Source: Pontederia crassipes
Lineage: Eukaryota; Streptophyta; Magnoliopsida; Commelinales; Pontederiaceae
Assembly: GCA_030549335.1 (NCBI GenBank)
Contig: JAUKPH010000023.1
Location: 1,798,001 to 1,862,000, forward strand
Direction: 5' to 3'
Length of the DNA stretch: 64,000 nt
A program made the position numbers and the translations under genes. Below the pieces are notes generated by a model, which was not told the DNA's origin, made no database searches, and saw nothing but the letters and a program-made list of their open reading frames with translations. Shown one piece after another: positions 33,200-45,339 of this stretch. Numbering within the stretch: position 1 is the first letter of the stretch; every line of letters starts with the position of its first letter.

Positions 33200-34030
33200 G
33201 AATTCCTATGAGAAGACTCCACCTACCCGATGATCATCAACGCAAATTTAGAATCGAGTCAACTTCAGTTGTTGCTCGACAAGCTAAAGTCTTACAAGCA
33301 TGTCATCGGTTATACTATGGATGATCTCAATGGAATCAACCCTTCTATTTGCATGCACTGCATCCACATGGAAAAGGATTTCAAACCATCCATCGAAGGA
33401 CAAAGAGGACTCACTTCAGCAATGAAGGAGGTGGTGAAGAAAGAGGTTATTAAGCTTCTGGATGCAGGAATCATCTAACCCATCTCAAACAACCAATGTG
33501 TGAGTCCTGTGCAGGTTGTGCCAAAAAAAGGTGGAATGATCGTGATCAAGACTGAATCAAACAAACTCATATCCACACGTACTGTTACAGGATGGAGGAT
33601 GTGCATCGACTTCAAAAAGCTGAACGAAGCCACCCAAAAAGATCATTTCCCCCTACCCTTTATTGATCAAATGATAGAGAGACTAGAGGATCACTCTTAT
33701 TTTTGCTATCTAGACATATTTTCTGGATTTCTTCAGATCCTCATTCATCAGGATGATCAGGAAAAGACCATTTTTACATGTCCATATGGGACTTTCGCAT
33801 ACAAAAGAATGACATTCAGACTATGCAATGCTCTGCAAATTTCCAAAGGTGCATGATGTCAATTTTTTCTGACTTTATTGAAGAAATCATGGAAGTCTTG
33901 TATGACTTCTCGGTTTATGGCACCACTTTTGAAGTTTTCTTACACAACCTTTGTATTACAAAGATGCGCTGGGTCCAATCTAGTGTTAAATTGGGAGAAA
34001 TGTCACTTTATGGTATAAGAAGGCGCAGTG
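33200..34030 (+). pseudogene. Element D reverse transcriptase
   Basis: Contains ELKKLPQNLKYEF-like linker sequence, VKKEVIKLLDAGII, SPVQVVPKKGG, WRMCIDFKKLNEATQKDHFP, YCYLD-type motif as CYLDIFSGFLQI and TCPYGTFAYKRM. Ty3/gypsy RT of the Athila lineage. Fossil copy with broken frames. Confidence 0.83.
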
Positions 34031-34765
34031 TTGGGTCACATTGTCTCAGGAGAGGGCATTAAAGTTGACAAGGCTAAGACAAAAGCCATAGAAAAGTTGC
34101 CCCCACCCTCTAACATCAAAGGAATCAAGAGTTTCATTGAGTATGCCAGATTCTATCGAAGATTTATCAAAGACTTTTCTCTCATTGCAAGGCCGTTGAC
34201 AAAACTTTTATCCAAAGAAGCCGACTTTATATTCGATGAAGACTGCTTAAAAGCTTTCAACACATTGGAGGAAGCACTCACAACAGCCCCAATCATCCAA
34301 CCACCCAATCGGTCATTACCTTTTGAAATCATGTGTGATGCTAGTGATCAAGCTGTTGGAGTAGTGTTAGGACAAAGAAAGGACAAGAAACAACACGTAA
34401 TCTGCTATGCTAGAAGAACTCTAAATGAAGTACAAATCAATTATGCAACAACAGAAAAAGAATTTATAGCCGTAGTGTTTGCAATGGATAAATTCATATC
34501 ATACCTAATCAGTTCTAAAGTCATCGTATACATTGATCATCAAGCCATCCGACACTTGATTTCTAAGAAAGATGTCAAGCCCAGATTGATCAAATGGATC
34601 ATTCTGTTAGAAGAATGCAACCTAAAGATTAAAGACAAAAAGGGAGCAGAAAATCAAGTTGTTGATCACCTCTCACGAATTCAGCTAACAGAGCAGGAAA
34701 ATAACCTCGCCAATTGTCAAGCTATCGACGATTCTCTTCCTGATGACCAATTGTTCTCAATTTAG
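34028..34765 (+). pseudogene. Element D RT connection and RNase H
   Basis: [36 protein letters not shown], then [40 protein letters not shown] and [22 protein letters not shown] thumb/connection and the RNase H domain. This is the longest undisturbed stretch of the element. Confidence 0.85.
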
Positions 34766-36022
34766 GGCGCACAACTTCCTTGGTTCGCATACTATGCTAA
34801 CTATTTAGTCTCGGAAGTTCTACGACCTGATCTCTCCTACCAACAAAAGAAGAAATTCTTCTCCGGCATCAAACATTTTTTTGGAACGAGCGATTCAATC
34901 TTCAAAAAATGTGCTGACGGAATATATCGAAGATGCATCCCACAATTTTCCATACTTCAGGAGTGCCACTCATCCCCTTATGGTGGACATGGAGGACATC
35001 AGAATACAACCTCCAAAGTTCTCTAGATGGGTTTTTATTGGCCCATTCTATTCAAACATGCGACCAATTTCGTAAGATCTTACGACGCTTATCAGAGGAT
35101 TGAAAACATAGGCAGAAGAAATGAGGCATCCCAGTAGCCGATACTAGAGGTAGAAATCTTTGATGTTGGGAAGTCGACTACATGGGACCATTCCCTCCCT
35201 CATTCGGCTACAAGTTCATACTATGTTTCAAAATGGAGTGAGGCAGTTCCCGCAATCACAGCAGATTCGAACTCTATCACTAAGCTCTTCAAGGAAATTA
35301 TCTTCCTAAGATTTCGGGTACCCAGGTTAGTCATCAGTGACGGAGGCTCACATTTTATTGAAAGAAGTTTTGAAAACTTATTGCTTAAATATGGAGTCAA
35401 GCACAGAGTCTCTACTGCATACCACCCACAAACTAATGGACAAGCAGAAGTTTTGAATAAAGAGATCAAAATGATTCTAAAGAAGACAGTTTCGATAACA
35501 AGAAGAGATTGGAGCAAGAAGCTCAATGAAGCATTGTGGGCATGCCGGCGTACAAAATGCCGATAGGTCAGGCTAATTTATGGCAAGCATTGTCATTTAC
35601 TCGTGGAATTCGAACATAAAACTTTTTGGGTGATCAAAGCGCTCAATTTTGATTTCCTAGCGGCTACCGATAAATGACTATTGCTTACAATGAGTTGGAC
35701 GAATTAAGGTTAGATGCTTACAACAACTCTCACCTTTACAAAGAACAAGCAAGAAAATGACATGACAGCCACATACTGCAAAAGGACTGCAAAGAAGGCG
35801 ACCAAGTCTTGTTGTTCAACTCCCAATTATGACTTTTCCAGGAAAGCTGCAGAAAAAGAGATGGTCAGGACCATTCACTATCGAGAGAGTCTATCCTCAT
35901 GGAGCACTGAACACAAAAATGACAATTCAGAAATTTTTAATGTTAATGGACAAAGGTTGAAACGCTACAATCCGGGCACTGAAGAATTCAAAGAAGTCTT
36001 GTATCTGCGGCCGGAACACTAA
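34766..36022 (+). pseudogene. Element D integrase
   Basis: Remnants of the integrase: a degraded N-terminal part, a core piece with [20 protein letters not shown]-like sequence (about 35381-35440) and [17 protein letters not shown], and a C-terminal piece with GPFTIERVYPHGA-like sequence. Integrase inserts the cDNA. Fossil copy with broken frames. Confidence 0.75.
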
Positions 36023-36205
36023 AAATTAAGCCACAATGTCGAGCCAATAATTTTAAAAAAAGGCATTATCGGGAGGTAACCCAACCGAGTAAACCATCAC
36101 AGCCACATCAGCATCCACATAAGCCCAAAACTATTAAATACCACCTGGAAAGTACACCACATAGATTCGGTTGAGAATTCCAATAGAATCTAGCACCATA
36201 TCTAC

Positions 36206-37681
36206 TTGATCGCCCACCTGTTTATCCTCACTCGCCCATGTCTGCGACGCTTCGATTTCCCACATACCCACAATCTTCCTACATCTACACTCCACCCCAA
36301 AATCCCCAAAAATCCCTCTAAACCCTCCTCGACATGTTCGACAAACATAAATTTCATCAGAATCTATCAAATGTTGCCTATGCTTGGATGGCCTCCTACG
36401 AAGGCCTTCGCACATGAGACAACCGGAGGATAGCGAAGAAGCATGGCACCTGTTGAACAGCCAATGCAAAAATTTCTCTTCCACAAAGTTTTTAGACCTT
36501 CCAACCCTCGAACTTCTCGGTTTCTTTGATGATATTAGAACCCTTCTGCACCGTGGCATGCACAATGCCTTTCTTCATGAAACGTTGGGACCTTTACGAA
36601 GAGGTAGCAACAGAGTTCATCATAACAGTGTTATGCGTCCATTGTGACAATGATGGTGTCCCTGATCATATCGACTTCTGTCTCTATAACCAAGATTTCT
36701 CTATGACCCTTGACACCTCCGCCTGTTTCCTAAACCTCCCAAACGCAGGTTACAAATCCCCTCAACCTGACTTCCCTATTTATGAGGTCCGGTAACAACT
36801 CACAGGACTACGTGCCAACAACCTCCTCCAACTCGTCTACCGCAACCTTAAAAATCCTATTTTTCGATACCTCCACATCCTCCTTACTAACACCATCCTT
36901 ACCAGACCAAACGGTTACAACATGGACCATGTTTCTGCGATGAACTCTTCATCATTTGGTATCTCCTGACCAACTCAAAGATTAACCTCGCAGCCTTTTT
37001 CATTCAGACCATACTCAAAGAATCCAGCCATGAATATTACCCAGTCCTATGTGGAATATCATCTCAGCGATTGCTGAACATTACGTGTTCTTGGGTGACA
37101 CCGACCAAACCCCAGCAAACCTAATCAATATGGACTTCCTAAAGCAAGAAGGAGTCCTCCTGACAATCAATGGCCGAAATTTTTGGCAGCAATCCGATCC
37201 TACAAAACTCCTACAGCTGCCTGACCCTCAGCGATCAGCAATCTTCCAAGGCCGGAATTGGTGGATGAATGACTTCGTCCAAGTCCCTCAACCAATTCCA
37301 ACGCTAGCACCCCTCTTATTCGAGTCCTTCCCACCTCTAAGAGTCCTCTCCGCACCAAGATCAATTAGAAGACATGTAACTCTCTCTTCCTCCTCCTCTG
37401 CACCCAATGCCTCACAAACGGCACTAGTCACTTCAGCGGACAAATTGAGCCTTCTTTTAGAATAGGTGACTAAGCTGGTGGAAGCTAATACACACCACCA
37501 AGAAGACATCCAGGCACTGAAGGATCAACTCCACAACCTGGAACAACAAGGTCTCACGCAAGCCAACAAAATTCAAGGGATCCAAGTGCTGCAAAATTCT
37601 ATCCTTAACACCATTAGTGACATCCAACAGGTCACTGACAGATTGTTGGAGCTTACATCTCCCCCTGGTCCCTCTTACTAG
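36206..37681 (+). pseudogene. Element D second ORF (env-position plant transposon protein)
   Basis: Degraded ORF after pol. Recognisable stretches include RWDLYEEVATEFIITVLC, FSMTLDTSACFLNLPNAG, MWNIISAIAEHYVFLGD, WWMNDFVQVPQPIPTL and a coiled-coil end HHQEDIQALKDQLHNLEQQ running to SPPGPSY just before the hairpin. It resembles the putative plant transposon protein family found at the Athila env position; function unknown. Confidence 0.65.
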
Positions 37682-37688
37682 CATGATC

Positions 37689-37727
37689 GACACTGAGGGC
37701 AATGTCGAGTTCAAGCTTGGGGGAGAG
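37689..37727 (+). promoter_or_regulatory. Hairpin and internal purine tract of element D
   Basis: GACACTGAGGGCAATGTC forms a stem with one mismatch, followed by TTCAAGCTTGGGGGAGAGGG. Same arrangement as at 14023 in element B. Confidence 0.6.
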
Positions 37728-38679
37728 GGCGACATGGTACATTTTTACTCCTTCCTTTTTCTTTCTTTACTTATTATTGTTTACCAACCACTCTAATTCT
37801 AATTGCTATCTCATAATTTGAATGAATAATTTTTTTGTTTTATGACGCAATAATTGAAACATTTCATTTCTACCTATAAAGTAAGAGGCATTTTTATAGC
37901 CCCATAGCCTCGGCTCATTGTTTCTCTCTTAAGCCATATTCAAGGACACCCTACCAAACTGACGAAATTTGAAGCATTTCATGACTACCATTCATGCTCC
38001 AAGTGTAGGATCATGGTTTGAAGGAAGTAGCTAAGTGAATTTTTTAGAAGCATTTTACGACTACTCCTGTTCATGCTCAAACTTTAATTCCATTTTGCTT
38101 GTTAATAATTATGTCTCTAATGAATACTCCAGTGCAGTCAAGACTAACAAAAGAAAAAAATATAGTGAAAATCAAAAGCAAAGAAAAGAGGGCTGGTGTA
38201 GCCCTAGAAGGTATAAAAAGGGTGTACTCTGGAACCTGGGTGAATCTGGGTGATTAGATCCGTAGGAGTTAATGCCTGTAGAGCAACTGCCTGGGACTTG
38301 CCGATCAAAAACCCGCTACATAGACCACCCAATGCACTATGGATAATCACATGAGTACCAGAATAATAAAAAGAAATGTCAATCGATAGTGAAAATGCTT
38401 GTCAACAAACTAAAGCCCATACTGCATTTGTGCACTTAGCATTGACATTCTGTCTCCAGGCCATCATGCATTATTTTCCTTTCTTTTTAAGAGCTGAATT
38501 TGGAGGAAGTCAAAAATGTCTTACATCTAAATATCTTCACCAAGCTGGCTCATCTGGAAAGAGAAGAGACATTTGAGTAGAGAATGAAGGGTCTGAATGT
38601 CAAGAAGAGTAGTTGGTAAACAGGGTGGAACTTGAAACTTTTTGTCTTGAACATTGCTTGAAGACAAGCAAAAGTCCAA

Positions 38680-39405
38680 GCTTGGGGGAGTTTGATCACC
38701 TCTTATTTTGCTTATGATTATTAATGTTAAATCCGCCACCTTTGTGTTGAAATACTTTCAATTTTATGAAATTTGAATTATTATTTGATCCTTTTTGAAT
38801 GAGTCTATGGAAGCTAACTACTTTTCAAAATTTTAACTAGAATAGGAGAGAAAAAGGGAGAATAAATGGAAGGCTGAAGAGGAGAAGAAAAGGAGAGGAC
38901 GCAAGGATTGGGGAGCGAAAAAAAGAGAAGTTGAAGGGAAGATGATATCCAAAAACTTTCAGATTTCATTAAAACCTATGTTTGGCTAAACTTTAGTTTC
39001 TTTGTGGTGTAATTGTGTTAACGTTGTGGTTTTGAATACCCTTCTGTCGTGCATCTAAAACTTATAGTCTGTTGTGCTTTTGTTAGATGGCAATTTCCTT
39101 ACTTACTCTTAATCTCCATCAAATGGAAAGATCTATTTGGTTGTTAATATTCCATCTCATTCGAGAGAAGGGACAGGTTATTCCTTCTTGTTGACTTTCA
39201 TTAGTATAATTGCTATTAATTATAAGTAGCTGAGAAGCTCATTCGATAACTATTGTGAGGTGAGAGTCCATAATAGTGACTAGTTATTTTAGATTCATTT
39301 TGATTGTTCGAATTAGGATTGAAGGTTGACATCTGATGATTGAGAGATGACTTCTTTTCTAGTTAGGATGAGAGATCAGCTAATCAGTGATTTCTAATCC
39401 ACTTG
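38680..39405 (+). repeat. Polypurine tract and partial 3' LTR of element D
   Basis: GCTTGGGGGAG precedes TGATCACCTCTTATTTTG at 38693, which aligns with the 5' LTR. The LTR is incomplete where it meets B'. Confidence 0.8.
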
Positions 39406-41575
39406 GTCCAATAATAATCTCCTAGATATGAAATTAACTGTGAAAATTGTGGCGTAGGCTAGACATCTGGACGTCATCGATCGTGATGCCCCCTCTAGAT
39501 ATTAGCAAATCGCCTCATATAAAAATAAAATCGTTACTACCCACAAGAAAGGTGGCAGCTCGAGGCGGTGAAGCGCGCGGTTGCAAGTTGATGAAGAGGC
39601 TTGGCTGTGAAAGGGAAGTAAGTCGATAAAGATCACCAAATGTGGATGACAACAGCGATCGGTGATGGAAAGAAGTCGATGAAGAACCTCGGCCGTAGTC
39701 TATGTCGATGGAATCTCGGCCGTGATGAAGAGGCTAATCGTCAGTTATGTTGAAGAAGGGTGGTCTCGACCGCAACAGTTGTTGGTGAAGATCCTCCGCC
39801 GAAAGTTGATGAAGGGTCTCAGTTGTGATGTGTGCAAGGGAGAGGGAAAGTTGGCAGCCAATATGTCTAAGCACGTCTGGCGTAAAGGATGATCATCGGT
39901 GATGATGAAGATGGGAAGTGGCGCAACAAGGATAGAAAGAGTGATGAGACGATGAGTTGCAAATAAAAGAAGGGTAAGTATTTATAGATGAAAAGTGGTC
40001 GTGAACTTACCTGTGAACGGCCACATCGATTAAAACTCGGGCGCCAAACAGTATGCTTGTTGAAGTGTCAAGTCGGGAGCCAACTTCAACGGTCCGTGTA
40101 TGCACAGTGGCTCGATTTGTTCAATTGCGCCTGTAAGGTCATTTCGGTGTCGGAGATCAGAGATTCTCTAGCTCCACAAATCTTTTTTTCTTTTTTTTTG
40201 GCGCCGATGAAATTACAATTCTGCTACGTTGTCCTATCTATCTCGGTGTCAGATGGTGTCAGTGATTGGATTTTAACGCCCGTGAATCATTGTTCGGGGT
40301 CTTCGAGGCTGTCCAGTTGTGTCAATGATTTGTCTTTTGGCATCCAGTTCAATGGCTGTTTAGTTTGACCATAGGGCTGTTCAGTTTGACCATAGAGCAA
40401 CTATGTATCGGTCGTAGTAAGTGCGTTGTAATGTCGATACAATATGTTTTATTCACGTGCCACGACGTATAACGTCGACATATTCGACGAAATGATTATT
40501 CAAATTTTTCTCCTTGCACAAAAGAAATTAATTAGATGGCTCTATAAATATGTAAAAAGAATAAAGTGCCTACTTAAAAAAATCATCCAAATTAATTCTA
40601 ATATAACTAAAGTATTGATCAGTAAATAATTAAAAAAAAAGGTAGAAATAGTTCTGATTTGTAGTCTTCAGCTTGACTTAATCAATTATGATGATCAAGG
40701 CTTATCTTGCTCTTCTCCCCTTGGATTTTTTTCTGTGTTGCTTGGGAGAGAGCCTGGTGTGCGTCCAATTAGTTGTGTCGCCATATGGCCCAATTGTCTT
40801 TCCAAATTTTGAATTGATTCATCCTGACTAGTCGCTCTAGACTCCATATCCTTTTGTAATGATTGCATGGTGTCTATGATTTGTGACATCATTTCCTGCA
40901 TGTGATTCGATGATTGATATTGGAGAGCATCAGGTTGCCTTTTCGGTATATAGTCTTTTGGTGGACCAGAAGGTTGACCTTGATTCTGATTATATGCAAA
41001 CTTCAGATTGTTTCTCCAACCATAATCGTTGCTCCTGAAAAATGGGTTGGAAATAAAGTTACTATTTTCAATTTGATTTGAATCTGAAGTGTTACTTGTA
41101 GGGCAATAATTGTTTGAATTCCCATTAGTGACATCATTTACTCAAATTTTTTATTGAGTGACTCCAGTTGAGTCACTACTTCAGAATATTGTGCTCCTTG
41201 CATAGCATGTACATCATGAGTTCGGCGAGGTTGTCTCTTTTTGTGGCTAGACTTTAGGGCAACAACTTCAATGATATCTAGTATCTCACTGGGGCGTTTA
41301 GTTCCTAATATTGTCCCTCTTGTAGATTGGTCTAACTTATCTTGATCTACAACTCGCAATCCATGGTAGAAATCTTCCATTATTTTGGAATCCTATTATC
41401 AGGAACTCTGGCTAACAATTTCTTATATCGTTCCCAGGCCTCATATACAATCTCATTATCGTCTTGAACAAATTCCCTTTGCTTTCTTCGATATTTGACT
41501 ATTTTTTGTGTTGGGAAATATTTTCCAACAAACTCTTCTGCGTTTAAAACTTTGCCTACAGTATCAATATTTTGC
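39405..41575 (-). mobile_element. Element B' (B family), gag, spacer and start of second ORF
   Basis: Minus strand: gag tail with LDQSTRGTILGTKRPSEILD, SEVVTQLESLNKKFE and MQEMMSQIIDTMQSLQKDM (40695-41400, with degraded gag upstream to about 41575); the pol-less spacer (about 39520-40690) with decayed GGCCGA-type motifs and a TATA box (39978-39986, minus); then the first residues of the second ORF (about 39420-39515). The gag-to-spacer join is the same as in element B. Fossil, broken. Confidence 0.82.
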
Positions 41576-41789
41576 CTACGTTCCTATGGTTTCCAGCAAA
41601 CATGAGCATAGTTGATTTTTCAACTAACTTACGGTACGTAGGGATCCCTATGTCGATGTTTTTCCTCAGTATTGCCCCTTAGGACTGTTGTCCTAAGTAT
41701 TGACTATTGTATGGATGAAATGTAAAGTAAATTGCATCGTTAATCACATAGAAATCAGGCCGGAAGTTGAGTCAAAAAGTTGACTTCCC

Positions 41790-42300
41790 GACGATGGTAG
41801 AACTCGACCGGGGGGCACTACCCAACCCAGTTCCTTAGGACCCGGGTGATAATCGAAATAGTCCAGACCGAGTTCATAAAACTCGTTCTGAGTTTCAAAG
41901 TACGCGACCCAGGTTTTGGAGACTCGAGCATGCATGGTGAACTGTGATGAATCTAGACCAGGTTCCGATTGTGATTGAATATGATCCGGACCGAGTTTCG
42001 GACATGTCTAGCCTGGGTTCCGTGATGAAGATGTTATTAGATTGAATTGTAATTGACTCAGCCCAAATTTTGTAGGACCCAACCCAGGTTACGCAAAAGA
42101 TGGAGATCACGAATTGAAATTGATCAATCTGGCTCGAATTTTATTTCACCCGGCCTGAGTTATATTGATTCAATTGAATTCAGGTTATGAACCGGTGAAC
42201 CCACCTGAGTTCCACACTACCCGACCCAGGTTATATTAGAAAGATGGGTATGATTGGTTATAAGAACTGGCCCGATTCCACCTCACCTGGCCTGGGTTCT
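41790..42300. repeat. Array of ACCCGACCCAGGTT-type motifs
   Basis: About fifteen imperfect copies stand roughly every 33 bases, alternating GACCCAGGTT and GGCCTGGGTT forms. A related array is at about 44395-44690. Confidence 0.6.
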
Positions 42301-42439
42301 AAAGATAAAAAAGTATGTTTTAAGTTATTGATTATGTTTTATTGTGATGTATTATGCTATTGATTATATCAGATCAAATTATTATAATATTGACCCCATT
42401 GTGATGATATTGATCCTATGACTGATATATTAATTGATG

Positions 42440-42850
42440 CCTTGTACAACTAAGGTTGGACAGAAAGTGTAAATGAAAGTGAAGATAGACGTCATATGTT
42501 AATCAAAATAAAAGATGCAAGATACCTAAAACTGGGAGAGCTCTCAAAGCAGCCTATATGGTTGAAATAGTCCTTGTGGTTGAAGGATAACTTCAAAGAT
42601 AAGAACAAGTAATAAGCAATCCTTGTGGTTGAAGCAACGTCTATGGTTTAAGTATAACGCAACCCTTGTGGTTGAAGCATCCTTTATGGTTGAAGTTAAA
42701 GATGAAAAGATAATTGCAACATTTATGGTTGAAGCATAAGAAAGATAATTGATTCATAAGATATTGAATTGTAGCCTTTATGGTTGAAGCATGAAGAGAA
42801 AATTGATTGAATAGAATGATTGAATTGTAGTCTTGATGATTGAAGTTACA
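42440..42850 (+). repeat. Array of TGGTTGAAGCAT-type motifs
   Basis: About ten copies of CCTTGTGGTTGAAGCATAA or CTTTATGGTTGAAGCAT, irregularly spaced by 20-50 bases, all in one orientation. Confidence 0.65.
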
Positions 42851-43384
42851 GAGCGTTTACTACATTACCTTTTCACATTATCTAGAAATATGCATTGCCT
42901 CAGAGAAAGATTGCCATATATTAAATTATCATTAAGTGCATTATCTTGTTTACTATGTACATGTAATATTTCCTACAATTTAAATGACACTATACAACTT
43001 TTACTAAAATACCCTTATCACTAATATTAAGTTAAATATTATAGAATCTAACTAAAAACTCAAATAAAGTTAATAAATTAAATAAGTATAATTATAAATA
43101 TTTCATATCATTTTTAAACGAAAATAATGCTAATGTATATAATATTTAAAATAATAATATGCAATTCATGTCAATAACAATAATAAAAATTTATAAATAA
43201 ATTAATATTATAAATTATGATGGTAATAATATTATTAGTTGTTGTTATATAAATTTTTATATTACTTTTATATTTTATTTATCTAAGATTGGAAAGGGTA
43301 GACATGGAAAGACAATAAAAATAAATTATCATTTGGGTGACAATCTAGATGGACACCCCTTTCCTGGTCAATGTTGATTGCCAC

Positions 43385-45312
43385 TGTAATGCCCACAAAT
43401 CACCCTTGCCACGTGGCAATATTTAATTTGAGGGTCGCTACCAACAATGCTATACCTTGACCAAAATCTTGACTTTGACCTTCGACTTGAATAAAATAAA
43501 CGTGGAAGACTTAAAAATAACATCAATAAAAACAACAATAAAAATAGATATCCAAATAATAATCTTTAATATAATTAAAAAATATCTATGACATCACTGA
43601 ATATCAAAATAGTGCGGAAGCCTAATAACATGTACTCAAAGTTTCTAAAATAGTAGAACATAAAGAACACTATGACACCACATGTGCACTGGACCATCAC
43701 GAACGTCATTAGCGGCAACTCATCCTTGATTACCATCATTAGTTGTAGGATCAATGCAGGGGAAATAATAACCAGTGAGTTTCGCAGCTCAATAGGTGAA
43801 TAATAAACCAATGGATAAACATTAACAATATATAAGCATGGAAAAATAGGCATATGCAATAGGATAATCAAGGGAATATAATAAATATCATGATATATCA
43901 GAATAAATAAAGAAGATCAATGTTGTGCTCTGAGTAAGATTAATCAATTCAATGCTCTGAATAACATCAATGTCCCATGAAAGGCGAATCAATGCTCTAT
44001 ATTAATGTCATCTATGCAATGTTATCAATCAGATTTTTGGTTACAATACTTCATGAGGCCTGTGATTTGCACATAATGACAGATCATCCTCGCTATGGGG
44101 AAGGGTATCCTCTTTTGTCACACGATGGGGAGAAATCGTGAACGGGGACAAGGCTGAGCCAGTTCCCTAGCAATGCGATGAAAACAATGCCATGAGCTCT
44201 CGTCAATCCGTAATACATACACCGAAGCTTTTATTTTTATTAATTAATTAAGTTCTTGTCTTAACCTAGATTAGGACTTCAGGTCATGCAATGCAATACT
44301 ATACTATAAGTCAATAATCAAGCATAACAAATATAATGAATCAACATTTAAATAATAACAAAAGTAAATTGCATCACATTGTCACATCTCGATAGAACTC
44401 AGGTCGGGTGGGGTCTAACCTGGGCCAGGTTCTTCGATGTTCGACGACATCGGCCCAATCCAGGCTGAGTATAAATCAAACTCGGTCCGGGTTGAATACT
44501 AGGCAGGTTCGTGCTGGAACTCGAACCAGGTTTAGTGGAACCCGGGGCGGGTCCGGTGTCAGTTCGCGCGTCGGAGACGACGCGGGTCAGGCGACGGAGA
44601 ACTTGGGTCGGGATCTAAGACAATCTACCCGATTGCAGCCATACCTGAGCTCGATTTTATGGGACCCGAGCTGGGTTCTATAATTCCAAAATTGTGGTCG
44701 CGACTTTACGGTGTTCCACGTGATTTCGTCAAAATATACCTCTTACAAACAATCCTAAACACATGGAACAATGTAGGGTAGATAAGAGATGATGCTAGGA
44801 CTCTAAGTTGGTCCTTAGACATCAAATCTATTCTTAAAATCAATCCAAAAGATTGATCCAACGATCCACCTACCTCTGTTCGCTTTCCTCTACGGTCTAA
44901 TCTCTTTCCTCTCGTTCTTCTCCCTCTCCGGTCATCCCTGAAGGTTCCCCAACCTCAAGAGCACATCTTCCATGTTCCAGGGTGTCAGCCATCCATGGGT
45001 GAAGAAGGACAAGCCACCAGGATGTCACTTGCTGCTCATTACCTGGCATCTTGGATCTTCTCCGGTGGTCTCTCCGACATCCGATGACACAGATGACATG
45101 TTCTTGGGGCCCTGGAAGTGGGTGTACAAGAGGGGCACGTGACGTGACGATGGCTAGAGAAAAAACTTGTTTAATGTAGATAGGGGGTAGTTTATATAGG
45201 GATGGGAAAAGTTTGTTATTTCCTTTTAAGTTGGATAAGTTTTCAACTCCAATAGGAATTTGATTTGTTTTAATTTGATTTGGGTTTTTTTTGTCCGATT
45301 TTGGCTTCATGC
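43385..45312 (-). repeat. 3' LTR of element E
   Basis: Plus-strand ends TGTAATGCCCAC and TTCATGCA; a minus-strand TATA box (CCCTATATAAAC, about 45191-45202) lies about 110 bases in, as in LTR A. 44395-44690 carries the ACCCGAGCTGGGTTC-type array. The right border is inferred. Confidence 0.5.
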
Positions 45313-45339
45313 AACTCTCACAATTGGTACTTCTCTATT

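Larger units (their letters stand above)
28443..39405 (+). mobile_element. Element D: Athila-type Ty3/gypsy element with pol
   Basis: Plus-strand element inserted into B'. LTR 28443-29562, tRNA-Asp primer site, gag with an organelle-DNA insertion, protease, RT, RNase H, integrase, a second ORF in env position, hairpin, purine tracts and a partial second LTR. It is the only Athila element here with a pol region, so it shows what the B family lacks. Frames are broken in many places; LTR difference by eye is several percent. Confidence 0.85.
41576..43384. other. Unassigned interval with two motif arrays
   Basis: No gene recognised. 41790-42300 holds about fifteen degenerate copies of an ACCCGACCCAGGTT-type phrase, 42440-42850 about ten copies of a TTGTGGTTGAAGCAT-type phrase, and 42850-43380 is plain AT-rich. 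The phrase AAAGTAAATTGCATC (41725) recurs at 44365 within LTR E beside a related array, so this is probably a diverged LTR or solo LTR of an E-like family. I could not place its ends. Confidence 0.45.

Noticed and set aside
44897-45310. 137-codon minus-strand frame
   Set aside because: Falls inside LTR E and resembles no known protein.
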